Assembly: GCF_016925675.1 (NCBI RefSeq)
Contig: NZ_CP070506.1
Coordinates: 3,222,501-3,286,500 of the forward strand
Reading direction: 5' to 3'
DNA length: 64,000 nt
Source: Pseudomonas hygromyciniae
GTDB lineage: Bacteria > Pseudomonadota > Gammaproteobacteria > Pseudomonadales > Pseudomonadaceae
In this document: in pieces, positions 26,609-35,833 of the stretch
How the letters are laid out: every line of letters starts with the position of its first letter
How positions within the stretch are numbered: position 1 is the first letter of the stretch
Position numbers and translations under genes: made by a program
Notes under the pieces: generated by a model
What the model saw: the letters and a program-made list of their open reading frames with translations, nothing else
Told to the model about the DNA's origin: nothing
The model's database searches: none

Positions 26609-26800
26609 TGTGGCGATCGGGGCTGTTGTGGCGAGCGGGGCTTGTTGTGGTGAGTGGGGCTTGTTGTGGCGAGCGGGCTTGCTCCCGCGCTGGGCTGCGA
26701 AGCAGCCCCAAAACCAGGCAACGAGCAATGCCTGACACACCTCATTGTTCTTGAATGGGGCTGCTTCGCAGCCCAGCGCGGGGCAAGCCCGCTCGCCACA
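26609..26800. repeat. REPIN with extra tandem REP heads
   Basis: At the left are about four degenerate tandem copies of GTGGCGAGCGGGGCTTGTT (26610-26688). The last runs into a complete REP (GGGCTTGCTCCCGCGCTGGG, GCTGCGAAGCAGC). The inverted mate ends GGGCAAGCCCGCTCGCCACA. Same family as 1038-1172. It sits at the convergent ends of nirN and the EAL gene. Confidence 0.8.
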
Positions 26801-26810
26801 CACAGCCGGG

Positions 26811-28913
26811 CTATGCACCCGCCTCATCGCTGACCTTGACCGCACGCTCGCGCACAAATCCTGGCACAGCATCACCAGGCAGCGCTTTGCTGAAATACCA
26901 GCCCTGGATAATCAACTCCGCCCCGACGTCCCCCCTGCCCGACTGTAGAAACGCCAACTGCTCGGCCGTTTCCACGCCCTCCACCACCACGCCCAGGTTC
27001 AGTGCTTCACAAAAGCGCAACATGCCGGTCAACACCTGCGCGCCCTTGGGGTCTTGCTGGGCCACCACAAAACTGCGGTCGATCTTGATGAAGTCGACCG
27101 GGAACTGGTGCAGGTAACTCAGCGCGGAATACCCTGTGCCGAAGTCGTCGATATAGACCTTGGCACCTATGGTCTGCAGTTTTTCGATCATCTGCCGGGT
27201 GACCTGGGTATCGCCCACCAGTGCATCCTCGGTGATTTCCACCGACACCTGGCCGTTGGCCTGGGACAGGATCTGCACCAGTTGCCTGCCGTACGCCGGG
27301 GTCATCAGGGTGGCGCTGGAGATATTGATGGTGATGGGCAGCGCAAACCCGACTCTCTGCCACTTCTGGTACTGGCGCACCGCCTGGGAAGCGACCCACA
27401 AGTCGACGTCCGGCATCAAGCGGGCCTGGGCCAGCCACTGGAGGAACTCCCAGGGCGAATGCACCTTGCCTGCGCCGTCCCTGGCACGCATCAGGGCTTC
27501 GCAGCCGGTGCACAAGCCCGTCAGGGAGGACACCTGGGGTTGGTATTCCAGATAAAACTCGTAGTCGCTGATCTGCTGGATCCTGCTCAAATCAAGGGCC
27601 TGGCGTGCCAACGCCTTGTGCGACGCCAGCACCGGGTCCAACTCCAGCAGACGGCCTTTTTCTTCAAGCCCGCGAAAGGTCGTGTCGAATGACTTGAGGT
27701 ATACGGTCGCGCCCTCCAAGGTCTGCCGGTGGATGGCCCGAATGTAAGGCCCATAGATCAGCGTCCCCACCCCCAGCAGCACCAGTTGCAGCGCCACCGC
27801 GGCCAAATCGCCCTGGGTGCTCAGGTAGGCGTTGAGCAGCACCGGCGCGGTAAACGGCACGCTGGCCACCGCCGGCGAGACCCAACCGGCCTGCACCACA
27901 AACAACGCCAGCAGGGTGTTGATCACCGGCACGGCTAAAAAGGGAATAAACAGGCGAGGATTGAGGATGATGGGCAAGCCAAACAGCAACACTTCACTGA
28001 CATTGAACAGCGACAGCGGCAGGCTGGCCACGGCCAGCAGGCGCATGGATTGGCTCCTGGAAAACAGCAGAATCGCCAGCAACAGACACAGCGAACCTCC
28101 AGATCCGCCAATAAAGGCAAAGCACCCCAGCAGGCCGCCATTCAACGCGTATCGGATGGGCTCTCCCGCCGTCAGCGCCGCGCCATTGAGCACCACCGCC
28201 TGATCCAATGCGTCAAACAGCGGTTGGATCGCATACACGCCATGGATGCCAAAAAACCACAGCAGCGAATTGATCGCAGTGACAAATATCCCGCTGCCAT
28301 ATGGCGACTGCAACGCATCGAGCATCTCCGGGCCCTGGAACTGCACCACATGGGGAACCTGCAACAGCAACGACAACGTCACCACCAGCAGCGACGCGGT
28401 GATTGCCCCCGGTACCACCATGTTGATGGTGCCCTTGAGGTTGTGCCCCACCAGGTCCTGATTGACCAGGCGGGTCCATCGGTAACGATGTAGCCAGGCA
28501 ATCATCGGGACATTGATCAGCGGCGAGGCAATGGCTATGAACAAGATAAAAGTCGCCGACGCACGGGGGTAGTCGCGCAGGACAAAGGTGGCGATGACTA
28601 CATGCGCCAGGCACAGGAAGGCCACTGGCAACTGGGGTAAACGGTGCTGGATCGCCAACATATAGCCGATGGAAGCCGCGACCAGCAGCGGGATCACGGA
28701 GCTGATCTTGGCATGCAGACCCGCCAGGAATGCCACCACCGGCGGTGGGAAATCAAGGATTCGGGCACATTCGGACAACAGCAGAAAACCTGCCGAAACC
28801 AGCAGGCACGGCAGGATCCATAACAGGCCCTCACGGATGGCCCGTAGCGACTCCGTGCTCGCCAGGGCCGCCAGGCGTTGGGTGAAAAAGAGCTTGAACA
28901 GCGTTTGCGCCAT
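26811..28913 (-). CDS. PTS EIIC-like membrane domain fused to an EAL phosphodiesterase
   Basis: A 700-residue protein. Residues about 10-420 are a multi-helix lactose/cellobiose-type PTS EIIC domain (FGIHGVYAIQPLFDAL, AFIGGSGGSLCLLLAILL, SEVLLFGLPIILNP). After a linker comes an EAL domain (about 440-690). EAL catalytic features are complete: EALMRA, the Asn of NISSATLM, EITEDAL, DDFGTGYSAL, DFIKIDRSF and GVETAEQ. It probably degrades c-di-GMP in response to a sugar or PTS state, but no EIIA/EIIB domain is present and none is encoded nearby. The start with AAGGAGA before ATG 28913 is preferred to 28985. Confidence 0.85.
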   Translation of the reverse strand: MAQTLFKLFFTQRLAALASTESLRAIREGLLWILPCLLVSAGFLLLSECARILDFPPPVVAFLAGLHAKISSVIPLLVAASIGYMLAIQHRLPQLPVAFLCLAHVVIATFVLRDYPRASATFILFIAIASPLINVPMIAWLHRYRWTRLVNQDLVGHNLKGTINMVVPGAITASLLVVTLSLLLQVPHVVQFQGPEMLDALQSPYGSGIFVTAINSLLWFFGIHGVYAIQPLFDALDQAVVLNGAALTAGEPIRYALNGGLLGCFAFIGGSGGSLCLLLAILLFSRSQSMRLLAVASLPLSLFNVSEVLLFGLPIILNPRLFIPFLAVPVINTLLALFVVQAGWVSPAVASVPFTAPVLLNAYLSTQGDLAAVALQLVLLGVGTLIYGPYIRAIHRQTLEGATVYLKSFDTTFRGLEEKGRLLELDPVLASHKALARQALDLSRIQQISDYEFYLEYQPQVSSLTGLCTGCEALMRARDGAGKVHSPWEFLQWLAQARLMPDVDLWVASQAVRQYQKWQRVGFALPITINISSATLMTPAYGRQLVQILSQANGQVSVEITEDALVGDTQVTRQMIEKLQTIGAKVYIDDFGTGYSALSYLHQFPVDFIKIDRSFVVAQQDPKGAQVLTGMLRFCEALNLGVVVEGVETAEQLAFLQSGRGDVGAELIIQGWYFSKALPGDAVPGFVRERAVKVSDEAGA

Positions 28914-29310
28914 GACTGTCTCCTTGCACCCTTCCTGGCCTTGAGGCCGCTTGACCGGGGGCAGCGCCTCAATCGGAGTGTTCAACGTGGCTTAACGCTA
29001 CACGTCCAGGCACCGAGAATGAAAGGTTTTTGCCCCGCCTGGCCACGATAAATCGTCCAGCAGTACCTAAAGGAGCACTGGCAAGGGTGAAATTTCTTAC
29101 GCTTTTTGAAACAATAGCCGGCTTAAGGGCAGTACTGCCCGTGGGCGCGCCAGCGATTGTCGGAACCAATGGTCACCCACACAGGTCTTGAGCTGAACAG
29201 GTCTATCGACCCACAAGCCCGTATCGAATGACTCGATCCGCAGACCACTTTCACAGGCGCGGGTGTCGGTACACCGACAGACCCAGCACTCTCAGGGAGA
29301 TGTATTGAAC
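28914..29310. other. Divergent spacer upstream of the EIIC-EAL gene and the small membrane gene
   Basis: No gene or RNA is visible. The spacer holds the promoters of both flanking genes and a short perfect palindrome at 29264-29279. Confidence 0.4.
29264..29279. promoter_or_regulatory. Short perfect palindrome before the small membrane protein
   Basis: TGTCGGT-AC-ACCGACA, 7-bp exact arms, ending 31 nt before the ATG at 29311. Position suits an operator; no regulator can be named. Confidence 0.35.
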
Positions 29311-29571
29311 ATGCAACGCAGGATCTCAAATCGCGCACGACCTCTGGCTTTCACTGTAGTGCTCTGGTTGTGTGGGGTCGCCGTACTGTTTTTGATCAAG
29401 GCCGCCGTCGAAGCCGTCGAAGGGCCTATCAGCAAAACCTGGGTCGATTTGACACTCGTACTCGCCGCCTACCTGTTCTTTTTCATGCTGGACCCACTGC
29501 AACAGTGGACGGCCAATCGCCTGCGCAAACGCGCCCGCCGCAAGAGCCGCTACGAACAAGCTTCGTCCTGA
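29311..29571 (+). CDS. Small two-helix membrane protein
   Basis: An 86-residue protein: basic N-terminus (MQRRISNRARP), helix PLAFTVVLWLCGVAVLFLI, an acidic loop, a second helix VDLTLVLAAYLFFFML, and a strongly basic tail (NRLRKRARRKSRYEQ). ATG 29311 is preceded by GGGAGATG. I do not recognise a family. The next gene follows after 32 nt, so they may be co-transcribed. Confidence 0.6.
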   Translation: MQRRISNRARPLAFTVVLWLCGVAVLFLIKAAVEAVEGPISKTWVDLTLVLAAYLFFFMLDPLQQWTANRLRKRARRKSRYEQASS

Positions 29572-29603
29572 CATCCTGCAACCTGTACGCCTGGAGTAAC
29601 CCC

Positions 29604-29942
29604 GTGTCTGAACCTGGCGAAAACCATCGGCTGGCCCTGGATATCTTTTTGAGCCAGCATCCCCAGTTGCGCGCCGAACTGGACACCCTGAACCCTCTGG
29701 CCGCCCAGGCCAAGCGCGAAACCATGGCGCAATACCGTGCCGAGCGCCTGCACGAAGCCTTTGAAGCCGAGGCAGAGGCGCGCAACCTGTTTGCCTGGGA
29801 ACTGACGCTGCAACTGATCAGCCCTTCGCCCCAGGAGTTCGAAGCCAGGCGCCTGGAGGTGCACCGGGAAGTGGCCCAGATGGCGGGCCTGGAGTGGACT
29901 GAGTATTGTCAGTTGCATGGCCTGGCTGAGCGTTCCCCTTAA
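29604..29942 (+). CDS. Small acidic conserved protein, probably DUF6388 type
   Basis: A 112-residue soluble, helical and acidic protein (HPQLRAELDTLNPLAAQAKR, EAFEAEAEARNLFAWELTLQ). A GTG start at 29604 is preceded by GGAG. The sequence looks like the small Pseudomonas family annotated DUF6388; function unknown. Its stop overlaps the convergent kinase gene by 4 nt, so transcripts of the two genes overlap. Confidence 0.65.
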   Translation: MSEPGENHRLALDIFLSQHPQLRAELDTLNPLAAQAKRETMAQYRAERLHEAFEAEAEARNLFAWELTLQLISPSPQEFEARRLEVHREVAQMAGLEWTEYCQLHGLAERSP

Positions 29943-30776
29943 CGGGCACGGGCAGCGAACCAGCGGCCCACCACCGAGTGTTCACACTGCATGGCTGCCT
30001 GCAACTCGTCGGTGGTGATGGTTCGATGCTGTGGGTCGACACTGAGCGCCATCCTCAACGCCGGCCAGCAACGCCGTGGCAGTTGTCGAGGAGGCTCCAA
30101 TCGCTCCCCTGGCGCACCACGTCCGCCCCGCGCCAGGTCGTACAGCAAGCACGCTGCGCCATAGAGCTCAGTACTGGCTGACAGCGGCGCTCCGTCCAGC
30201 AGTTCCGGTGCGGCGTAGGCCGGCGTCCAGGCACTGAAACGCCGCGGATTCAAGGCGGCCAGCTCGGTCAACGGCGGTGCCATCGCTTGGGCCAGGCCGA
30301 AGTCAAACAGGCGCACCCCGTCATCCACCAACATGACATTGCTTGGCTTCACATCGCCGTGCAGCACCCCTTGTCGATGGATATGACCCAGCGCACCCAG
30401 CAGCCCCCCTGCAATAGGCCGCAATTGCTGCCAGGGCACCCCGCGCGGACAGTCGAGCAACAACTGGTCCAGGGTCATGCCACTCATCAACTCCATGGTG
30501 AAGAACGCCACCTCACCAACAGAGTCCACATCAAAGGCAAACACCCGCACCACGTGCTCGTGTCGTAGGTAGCGGGTCAGGGAAAATTCGCTGTAGAGCA
30601 GCAGGTGAGCGTCCTGTGACTGGGCAAGGTTTTCACCGAGGACCTTGAGCGCCACCCGGGACCTCGGCTCACCGAATTGCTCATGGAGCAAGTCGCGGGC
30701 GCGGTACACGATGCCCATGCCGCCAACCCCCGAGCACCCGCTCAAGACGATAGCGACCGGCCAGTAACGCAGGCAT
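29939..30776 (-). pseudogene. stk1: T6SS Ser/Thr protein kinase (Stk1/PpkA type), frameshifted near the start
   Basis: A Hanks-type kinase domain: glycine loop GVGGMGIVY, lysine in VALKVL, catalytic loop HGDVKPSNVM (G instead of the usual R of HRD), DFGLA and the APELL activation-segment end. ATG 30776 gives MPALLAGRYRLERVL, and one base too many in the run C5 30727-30731 breaks the frame just before GVGGMG. Downstream the frame is open to 29939. There is no transmembrane or sensor domain after the kinase. Last gene of the T6SS operon, next to its phosphatase, as in HSI-2. Confidence 0.8.
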
Positions 30777-30823
30777 TGAGGTTCTGGCGCCGGACGGATC
30801 GCTGGACAGGGGTTGTCTTGCGA

Positions 30824-31555
30824 TCATGGCTTTACAACCACAGCCGTCAGATTATCCCGAGCTTCACCGCGCAGGACCCCATCAAACAAACGATCCAGCA
30901 TTGACTCAGGGGTTGCCAGGCTCAATGCCTGCCCCAGTTCGGCATGGCTTAGCGCCTGGTACAAACCGTCACTGCACAGCAGGAATACATCGCCTGGGTT
31001 ACGGGTGAGTTCCAACACCTCCAGCGCCACCGGCTCATCGGCACCGATGGCGCGGGTCAAGGCGTTCGCCGCCGGATGGGCGCGGGCCTGTGCAGGGCTC
31101 AACTGCTGCTCGACCCTCAGTTGCTCTTGCAGCGAATGGTCGCGCGACAATTGGTACAACGTGCGTTCGCGCCATAGGTAGCAGCGGCTGTCCCCGGCCC
31201 AGATGCAGACTGCACGGTCCCCCTCCAGCAACAGCACCACCACCGTACTGCCCATGGTGCAATCCACATTCGGGCTGGTTACGGTGATCTCCTGGCGCAA
31301 GCGTCGGTCAAGCCATTGCAGGCAACGCCTGACCCGCTTGATCCGAACGTCGAGGCCGCCGCCACAGGGTAGCGAAGCCAGGCTATCAACCACCCACCGG
31401 CTGGCAACATCCCCGGCGCGATGGCCACCCATGCCATCGGCCACCGCCCAACAGCCCATCTGCGGTTGATCGAGAAACGCATCCTCGTTACGCGACCTGA
31501 GCTTGCCACGATCGGTACGCCCTGCACTGCGACAGGTACCTAGCCACGCGCTCAC
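30824..31555 (-). CDS. stp1: PP2C-type Ser/Thr phosphatase of the T6SS
   Basis: A 243-residue PPM phosphatase: RNEDAFLDQ, VADGMGGHRAG, GDSRCYLWR, LCSDGLYQALS and RDNLTAVVV supply the metal-binding aspartates. GTG 31555 is chosen because it overlaps the tssM stop (GTGA). It reverses the action of the Stk/PpkA kinase, probably on Fha or other T6SS components. It precedes stk with a 47-nt gap. Confidence 0.88.
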   Translation of the reverse strand: MSAWLGTCRSAGRTDRGKLRSRNEDAFLDQPQMGCWAVADGMGGHRAGDVASRWVVDSLASLPCGGGLDVRIKRVRRCLQWLDRRLRQEITVTSPNVDCTMGSTVVVLLLEGDRAVCIWAGDSRCYLWRERTLYQLSRDHSLQEQLRVEQQLSPAQARAHPAANALTRAIGADEPVALEVLELTRNPGDVFLLCSDGLYQALSHAELGQALSLATPESMLDRLFDGVLRGEARDNLTAVVVKP

Positions 31556-34500
31556 AGTTGCTCCGGTATACGAAAGGTGCGCCACGCGGCCATTTCAAAT
31601 GGGTTCGGCGTGCGCTGGCTGGTCAGCAGGTAATTGGCGCGCAGGCCGCCGATATCGGCCTTGAGCAACCGCGCATCACGTCCACTTGACGCCTCCCCTT
31701 GCAGCACGTCGAACAGGCGGAACAGGGACCATGGCCCGGTGTTTTTTTCGATGCCCATTGGCCGTTGCGCCATGCCTTCGAGCACCAGGCTGCTGCGACC
31801 ATCCTCGATGGCGCTCGGCCACTGGAACAGCATCGGTACGATCGGCCCGTGGCGGTACTCCATCTGCTGGTCACCAAAGCGCAGGATCGCTCGGCTGACC
31901 GTGGGATCCAGGCTGTAGGGCGCCAGGGTAAAGCGCACCCCTGGTTCACTCGGGTCATCGGCAAAGAATGCCTGGCGGATGGTGCGCGCCTTTGCCAGTT
32001 GCTCCAACAACGCCCGTGACATCGGCAAGCTGCGGCCATCCAGACTACGCAGTCGATAGCGCTGGCCATCGCCAATCACAAAAGGCCGCAGATCCTCATC
32101 CAGGAACCGCGCCATCAACCCCTGAGGCTTGAAAAATTCGCGGAAATCATTGAGCGCCACGTCGCTGCTGGCGTGGGCACTGAACGGATAGCGCTGTTTG
32201 ATCGCCGACGAATAGAACCCATACACCTCACTCTGATAACGCCGATTGAGATGACGATAGGCATCGTCGAGCACCAGGCGCCAACTGTCGTCGGCCATGT
32301 CGGCCAGCCAGCTGTTGAGGGGTGCGGGCAGGCGTTCGGTGGCATTGCGCAGGTTGCCCAGCGCGTCCTGTTGCCCCTGCATACGCCGCTTGACCATCTC
32401 AAAGGCCGCCCGCTCGGGCTGGCTTTCCCGCCCAAGGGCGGCCAACTGCAACTGCAGCTGGTTGAGGGTTTGCAGCATCTGGGACAACGCAGGCCCCGGA
32501 TTGTCCTGCTCATCGAGCAAGTGATGCAGCGCTTCAAAGCGTCGCTGCAGTGCGCGCTGTGCGCTGTCGGGCACCCGTTGCGCAACACTGTCCATGGCGG
32601 CCTGGGCCACTGGCGAGCCCGTTTGGAGCGCTTCCAGGCGCTCGAGCGGGCTGGCAAAGCGTGTGTTTTCTCTGACTTGCTGCAGTAACTGCAATAACGG
32701 CGAACGCGCTGACGTCAGGCTCGCCAACTGCCCGGCAACCTGTCGGGAGCTATCGTTTTGCTGCAAGCGTACCTGGGCCAATGCGGCGCTCCAGGCTTGG
32801 GCGTAGTCGCTGAAATAGTGTTGCTCCAACTCGACCATCAACTGGCGCAAGCCCGTTGCACTCAGTTGCGTGCCCTCCCCCAGTACCCAGTTGTCGCGCA
32901 CGATGGTATCGACCATCCGGCTACCCTGTACCGCAAAGAACTGACGGTAGCCGTGCTGAGTGAAGAAGCCCGGGATCGGCTGGTCGATGCCGGAGAATAC
33001 TTGCTCATGCGGGTCCAGATGCTGGGTGAAACGATAAGGCTCAAGCTCGGCGCCCTGCTCACGCAGCAGGCGGTAGACCACGCCAGCCAGGGGTTGCGTT
33101 TTCAAGACTTGGCGGGCATCGGCGACCAGTGTTTCGTCAAGCGGCCGCACAAAGGGTTGTTCGAGCAATTGCGCGAAATGTGCGTTCAACCGCTTCTGCA
33201 ACCCGGGGTCCGCCGGGTAGCGCGCCGACCACAGCCCGGCAACTCGATCCATCAACCAGGAGTTGTCGCGGTGCTCGGGCAAGTTGAGCATCAGGTACGC
33301 CCGCAGGCTGAGGAGTAGTTGCTGGCGGTCATGCACGCTGCTGCGTACTTGGTCCTCCAGCATTTCGCTGACCTGTGCCAGCAGGTGTTGCAGCAATATC
33401 TGCTGGTAGGCCGTCTCCAGCACCGGGCGACTCATATCGCCCTGGTACAGACCCGCGAACTGCCACCAACCCGTGCCTCGCGGCGCAGCAAAAACCTGGG
33501 TGGCGGCCATTCGACTGTCCAGTAGCGCAACCATCTCCAGGGTCCGGTCTTCTGCCGCTTGCGCGGGAACGGGCGACCGCGCCAACTCGCGCAGTTGCTC
33601 CAGCCGATGATGGTTCTGCGAATAGCTGTACATCCACAATGAACCCATGCCGCCAAGCACCAGTAATGCGGCCAGCGCCAAGCCTCGCTGGCGCCGACGG
33701 ATGTGCACCCGCTCCCGGTGGTCCAGGCCGGCCAGGTCGACTTCACCGAACACCACCTGCCTGAACAGTCCCTGAATAAACCGTGGACGGCTGTGTACCG
33801 CGTTGCCGGAGCTGGTCAAGTAGAACCCGCGCAATGCATTGACGCGCTGGTAGCGATGAGCAGAAAACGCCAGTTCGATAAACAGGCACAGCCGTTCACC
33901 GATCTGCGCCACCTGCCGGGGAAAGTCCAACATAAGGCCCCGGCGCTCGCCATTGCGCTCCAGGTGCAGGCGCCGGATAAGGTCCGCGCTCAGGCGCTGC
34001 AGCAGGGCCTCAAAGGCCTGGCGCACTTCGGCAACATCAGTCCCGGCCTTGGCGGGTACGATGTGCTCGCCCCACAGGTCATCACTGGCATGCCCTTGCG
34101 CCTGCTCGAAGAACTCGGCAAAGCCGGGCAAATGATCCGCCTGCGTCAGCACCAGATACACCGGCAACTCTACATGCAAGGTCTGCTGCAGATCGTGAAG
34201 GCGACTGTTGAATTGGCGCGCAGCAACACTCAGTTCCTGCTCGCTGCCATTGAGCAGGCTATCGATCGATAGCGTCAGCAGCACGCCACTGAGCGGGCGC
34301 GCACGACGTCGGGCTTTCAACAGGTTCAACAGGGTTGCCCAACCACCGCTATCAACCTCACTGTCAGCATGTGTCAGGTAGCGCGCCGGGGTTTCGATCA
34401 ATACCCCCTCCTCGGCCAAGTACCACTCGCAATGACGTATCCCGCCCGCCACATGGGGGGCACCGGAGTCAGCACGATCCAATGGCAGTTGTAGCCCGCT

Positions 34501-34947
34501 GGCCTCTAGCAGCCGTGTCTTGCCGCTGGCGCTGCATCCCATCACTAAATGCCAGGGCAGCTCACTGCGCCAGCGTTCGCTGCGCTTGCCATAGCGACGC
34601 GAGGTCTTGAGGGCGTGCAGCGCCTCCTTGAAACGGCCACGCACGTTATTGTGTTCATGCTCCATAAGCCCCTTGCGCTGTTTGGCCGGTGCCTCGCCCG
34701 GGCCGGCATCGACAGGCTGTTGCCCAGGGTCGTGCCGCCTGACAAAGACCATCAGTAACCCCCAGGCCAGGAACAATCCACTGATGGTCAGCAAGCGCGA
34801 AGTCGCGCCCAGCCAGAAACGCTTGTCAGCGACCGCCAGCAACGGCCCCGCCCACCACACGATGCACGCCAGCAACAACACCAGCAGCAGGCTCCAAACC
34901 CAGGTCAGACCCAGGGTAGCCGCCAGCTTTTTGAATAGACTTTTCAT
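31552..34947 (-). CDS. tssM: TssM (IcmF/VasK) inner-membrane T6SS subunit
   Basis: A 1131-residue protein of the T6SS membrane complex. Two N-terminal helices (LTWVWSLLLVLLLACIVWW, LLTISGLFLAWGLLMVFV) are followed by a cytoplasmic NTPase-like domain with Walker A GCSASGKTRLLEASG. A third helix (LALAALLVLGGMGSLWMYSY) and a large periplasmic domain come next, ending RTFRIPEQL. With TssL and TssJ it spans the envelope. Full length and intact. Confidence 0.95.
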   Translation of the reverse strand: MKSLFKKLAATLGLTWVWSLLLVLLLACIVWWAGPLLAVADKRFWLGATSRLLTISGLFLAWGLLMVFVRRHDPGQQPVDAGPGEAPAKQRKGLMEHEHNNVRGRFKEALHALKTSRRYGKRSERWRSELPWHLVMGCSASGKTRLLEASGLQLPLDRADSGAPHVAGGIRHCEWYLAEEGVLIETPARYLTHADSEVDSGGWATLLNLLKARRRARPLSGVLLTLSIDSLLNGSEQELSVAARQFNSRLHDLQQTLHVELPVYLVLTQADHLPGFAEFFEQAQGHASDDLWGEHIVPAKAGTDVAEVRQAFEALLQRLSADLIRRLHLERNGERRGLMLDFPRQVAQIGERLCLFIELAFSAHRYQRVNALRGFYLTSSGNAVHSRPRFIQGLFRQVVFGEVDLAGLDHRERVHIRRRQRGLALAALLVLGGMGSLWMYSYSQNHHRLEQLRELARSPVPAQAAEDRTLEMVALLDSRMAATQVFAAPRGTGWWQFAGLYQGDMSRPVLETAYQQILLQHLLAQVSEMLEDQVRSSVHDRQQLLLSLRAYLMLNLPEHRDNSWLMDRVAGLWSARYPADPGLQKRLNAHFAQLLEQPFVRPLDETLVADARQVLKTQPLAGVVYRLLREQGAELEPYRFTQHLDPHEQVFSGIDQPIPGFFTQHGYRQFFAVQGSRMVDTIVRDNWVLGEGTQLSATGLRQLMVELEQHYFSDYAQAWSAALAQVRLQQNDSSRQVAGQLASLTSARSPLLQLLQQVRENTRFASPLERLEALQTGSPVAQAAMDSVAQRVPDSAQRALQRRFEALHHLLDEQDNPGPALSQMLQTLNQLQLQLAALGRESQPERAAFEMVKRRMQGQQDALGNLRNATERLPAPLNSWLADMADDSWRLVLDDAYRHLNRRYQSEVYGFYSSAIKQRYPFSAHASSDVALNDFREFFKPQGLMARFLDEDLRPFVIGDGQRYRLRSLDGRSLPMSRALLEQLAKARTIRQAFFADDPSEPGVRFTLAPYSLDPTVSRAILRFGDQQMEYRHGPIVPMLFQWPSAIEDGRSSLVLEGMAQRPMGIEKNTGPWSLFRLFDVLQGEASSGRDARLLKADIGGLRANYLLTSQRTPNPFEMAAWRTFRIPEQL

Positions 34948-34962
34948 TGATTGCTCCCTGCG

Positions 34963-35829
34963 TTACAGCGGTGTCCGGATGATGTCCGTGGTGTTCGGCA
35001 GATAGGGCTGGAGCACGCTCTCGCGCTGCTCTCCAAGCACCCAGGCGAACCCCGCGTACAGAATGACCAGGCCCATCACGACAAAGCCCCAGACCCAGGT
35101 CGCCGAAACAATGCGCATCGCCTTCCGAGGTTTGCGTGTGGGCGATTGCCGAGCCCCAGAGGCCAGTGGCGCGTCCCCGCGCACATGGTTGATCTGTCGG
35201 TACAAGGCGTCACGAATGCCGTCCAATTGCAGCAGGCCACGCTCCATCACCCGGTATTTGCCTTCAAAGCCCAGCGCCAGGCACAAGTACATCAACTCCA
35301 GCATCGCCAGGTGCTTGATCGGATCCCTGGACAGTCGCTCAAGCAGCTCGAAGAATTTTTCGCCGCCAAAGGTTTCGTTGTGGAAGCGGCTCAACAGGCT
35401 TATTTGCGACCAGTCGCTCTGGCTGCCCCATGCCGTGGTGACCACCGCCTCGTCTATTACGCTGCACAACACATAGCGCGCCGCCATGATCTGGCTATCG
35501 AGGATTGCCTCGTGGCGGGCCTGGTTTTCGAAGCGCGTAATGCCCGCAGACAACCGCTCATTAAGGGCATGCAGGCCTTCACGGGCTGGGCTGCCCTTGA
35601 GTCGAACCACTTCCGACAACAGCTCCCAGGCCAACGTCACCAGCGGGTTGAGGCCAAGCCTGAAGTGCTGTGCGCCGTGCAAGTGAGCGGCATAGATCAT
35701 TCGGTCCTCAAGCTGTTCAAAGCGTGGCGGCGCCTCGAAATCGGTCATGGCGCCCTGCGCCGGGCCGAATCCCTGACGATCCAGCAGGACCGTCCTGTCA
35801 TCCTGCGGGTATGCATTTTCCGTCGTCAT
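34963..35829 (-). CDS. tssL: TssL (DotU/VasF/IcmH) inner-membrane T6SS subunit
   Basis: A 288-residue protein. The cytoplasmic DotU domain (NPLVTLAWELLSEV, DSQIMAARYVLCSVIDEAV, FFELLERLSRDP) is followed by a single C-terminal helix (VWGFVVMGLVILYAGFAWVL) and a short periplasmic tail. No OmpA/peptidoglycan-binding extension, so anchoring to the wall must come from another protein. 15 nt upstream of tssM. Confidence 0.93.
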   Translation of the reverse strand: MTTENAYPQDDRTVLLDRQGFGPAQGAMTDFEAPPRFEQLEDRMIYAAHLHGAQHFRLGLNPLVTLAWELLSEVVRLKGSPAREGLHALNERLSAGITRFENQARHEAILDSQIMAARYVLCSVIDEAVVTTAWGSQSDWSQISLLSRFHNETFGGEKFFELLERLSRDPIKHLAMLELMYLCLALGFEGKYRVMERGLLQLDGIRDALYRQINHVRGDAPLASGARQSPTRKPRKAMRIVSATWVWGFVVMGLVILYAGFAWVLGEQRESVLQPYLPNTTDIIRTPL

Positions 35830-35833
35830 CGGT

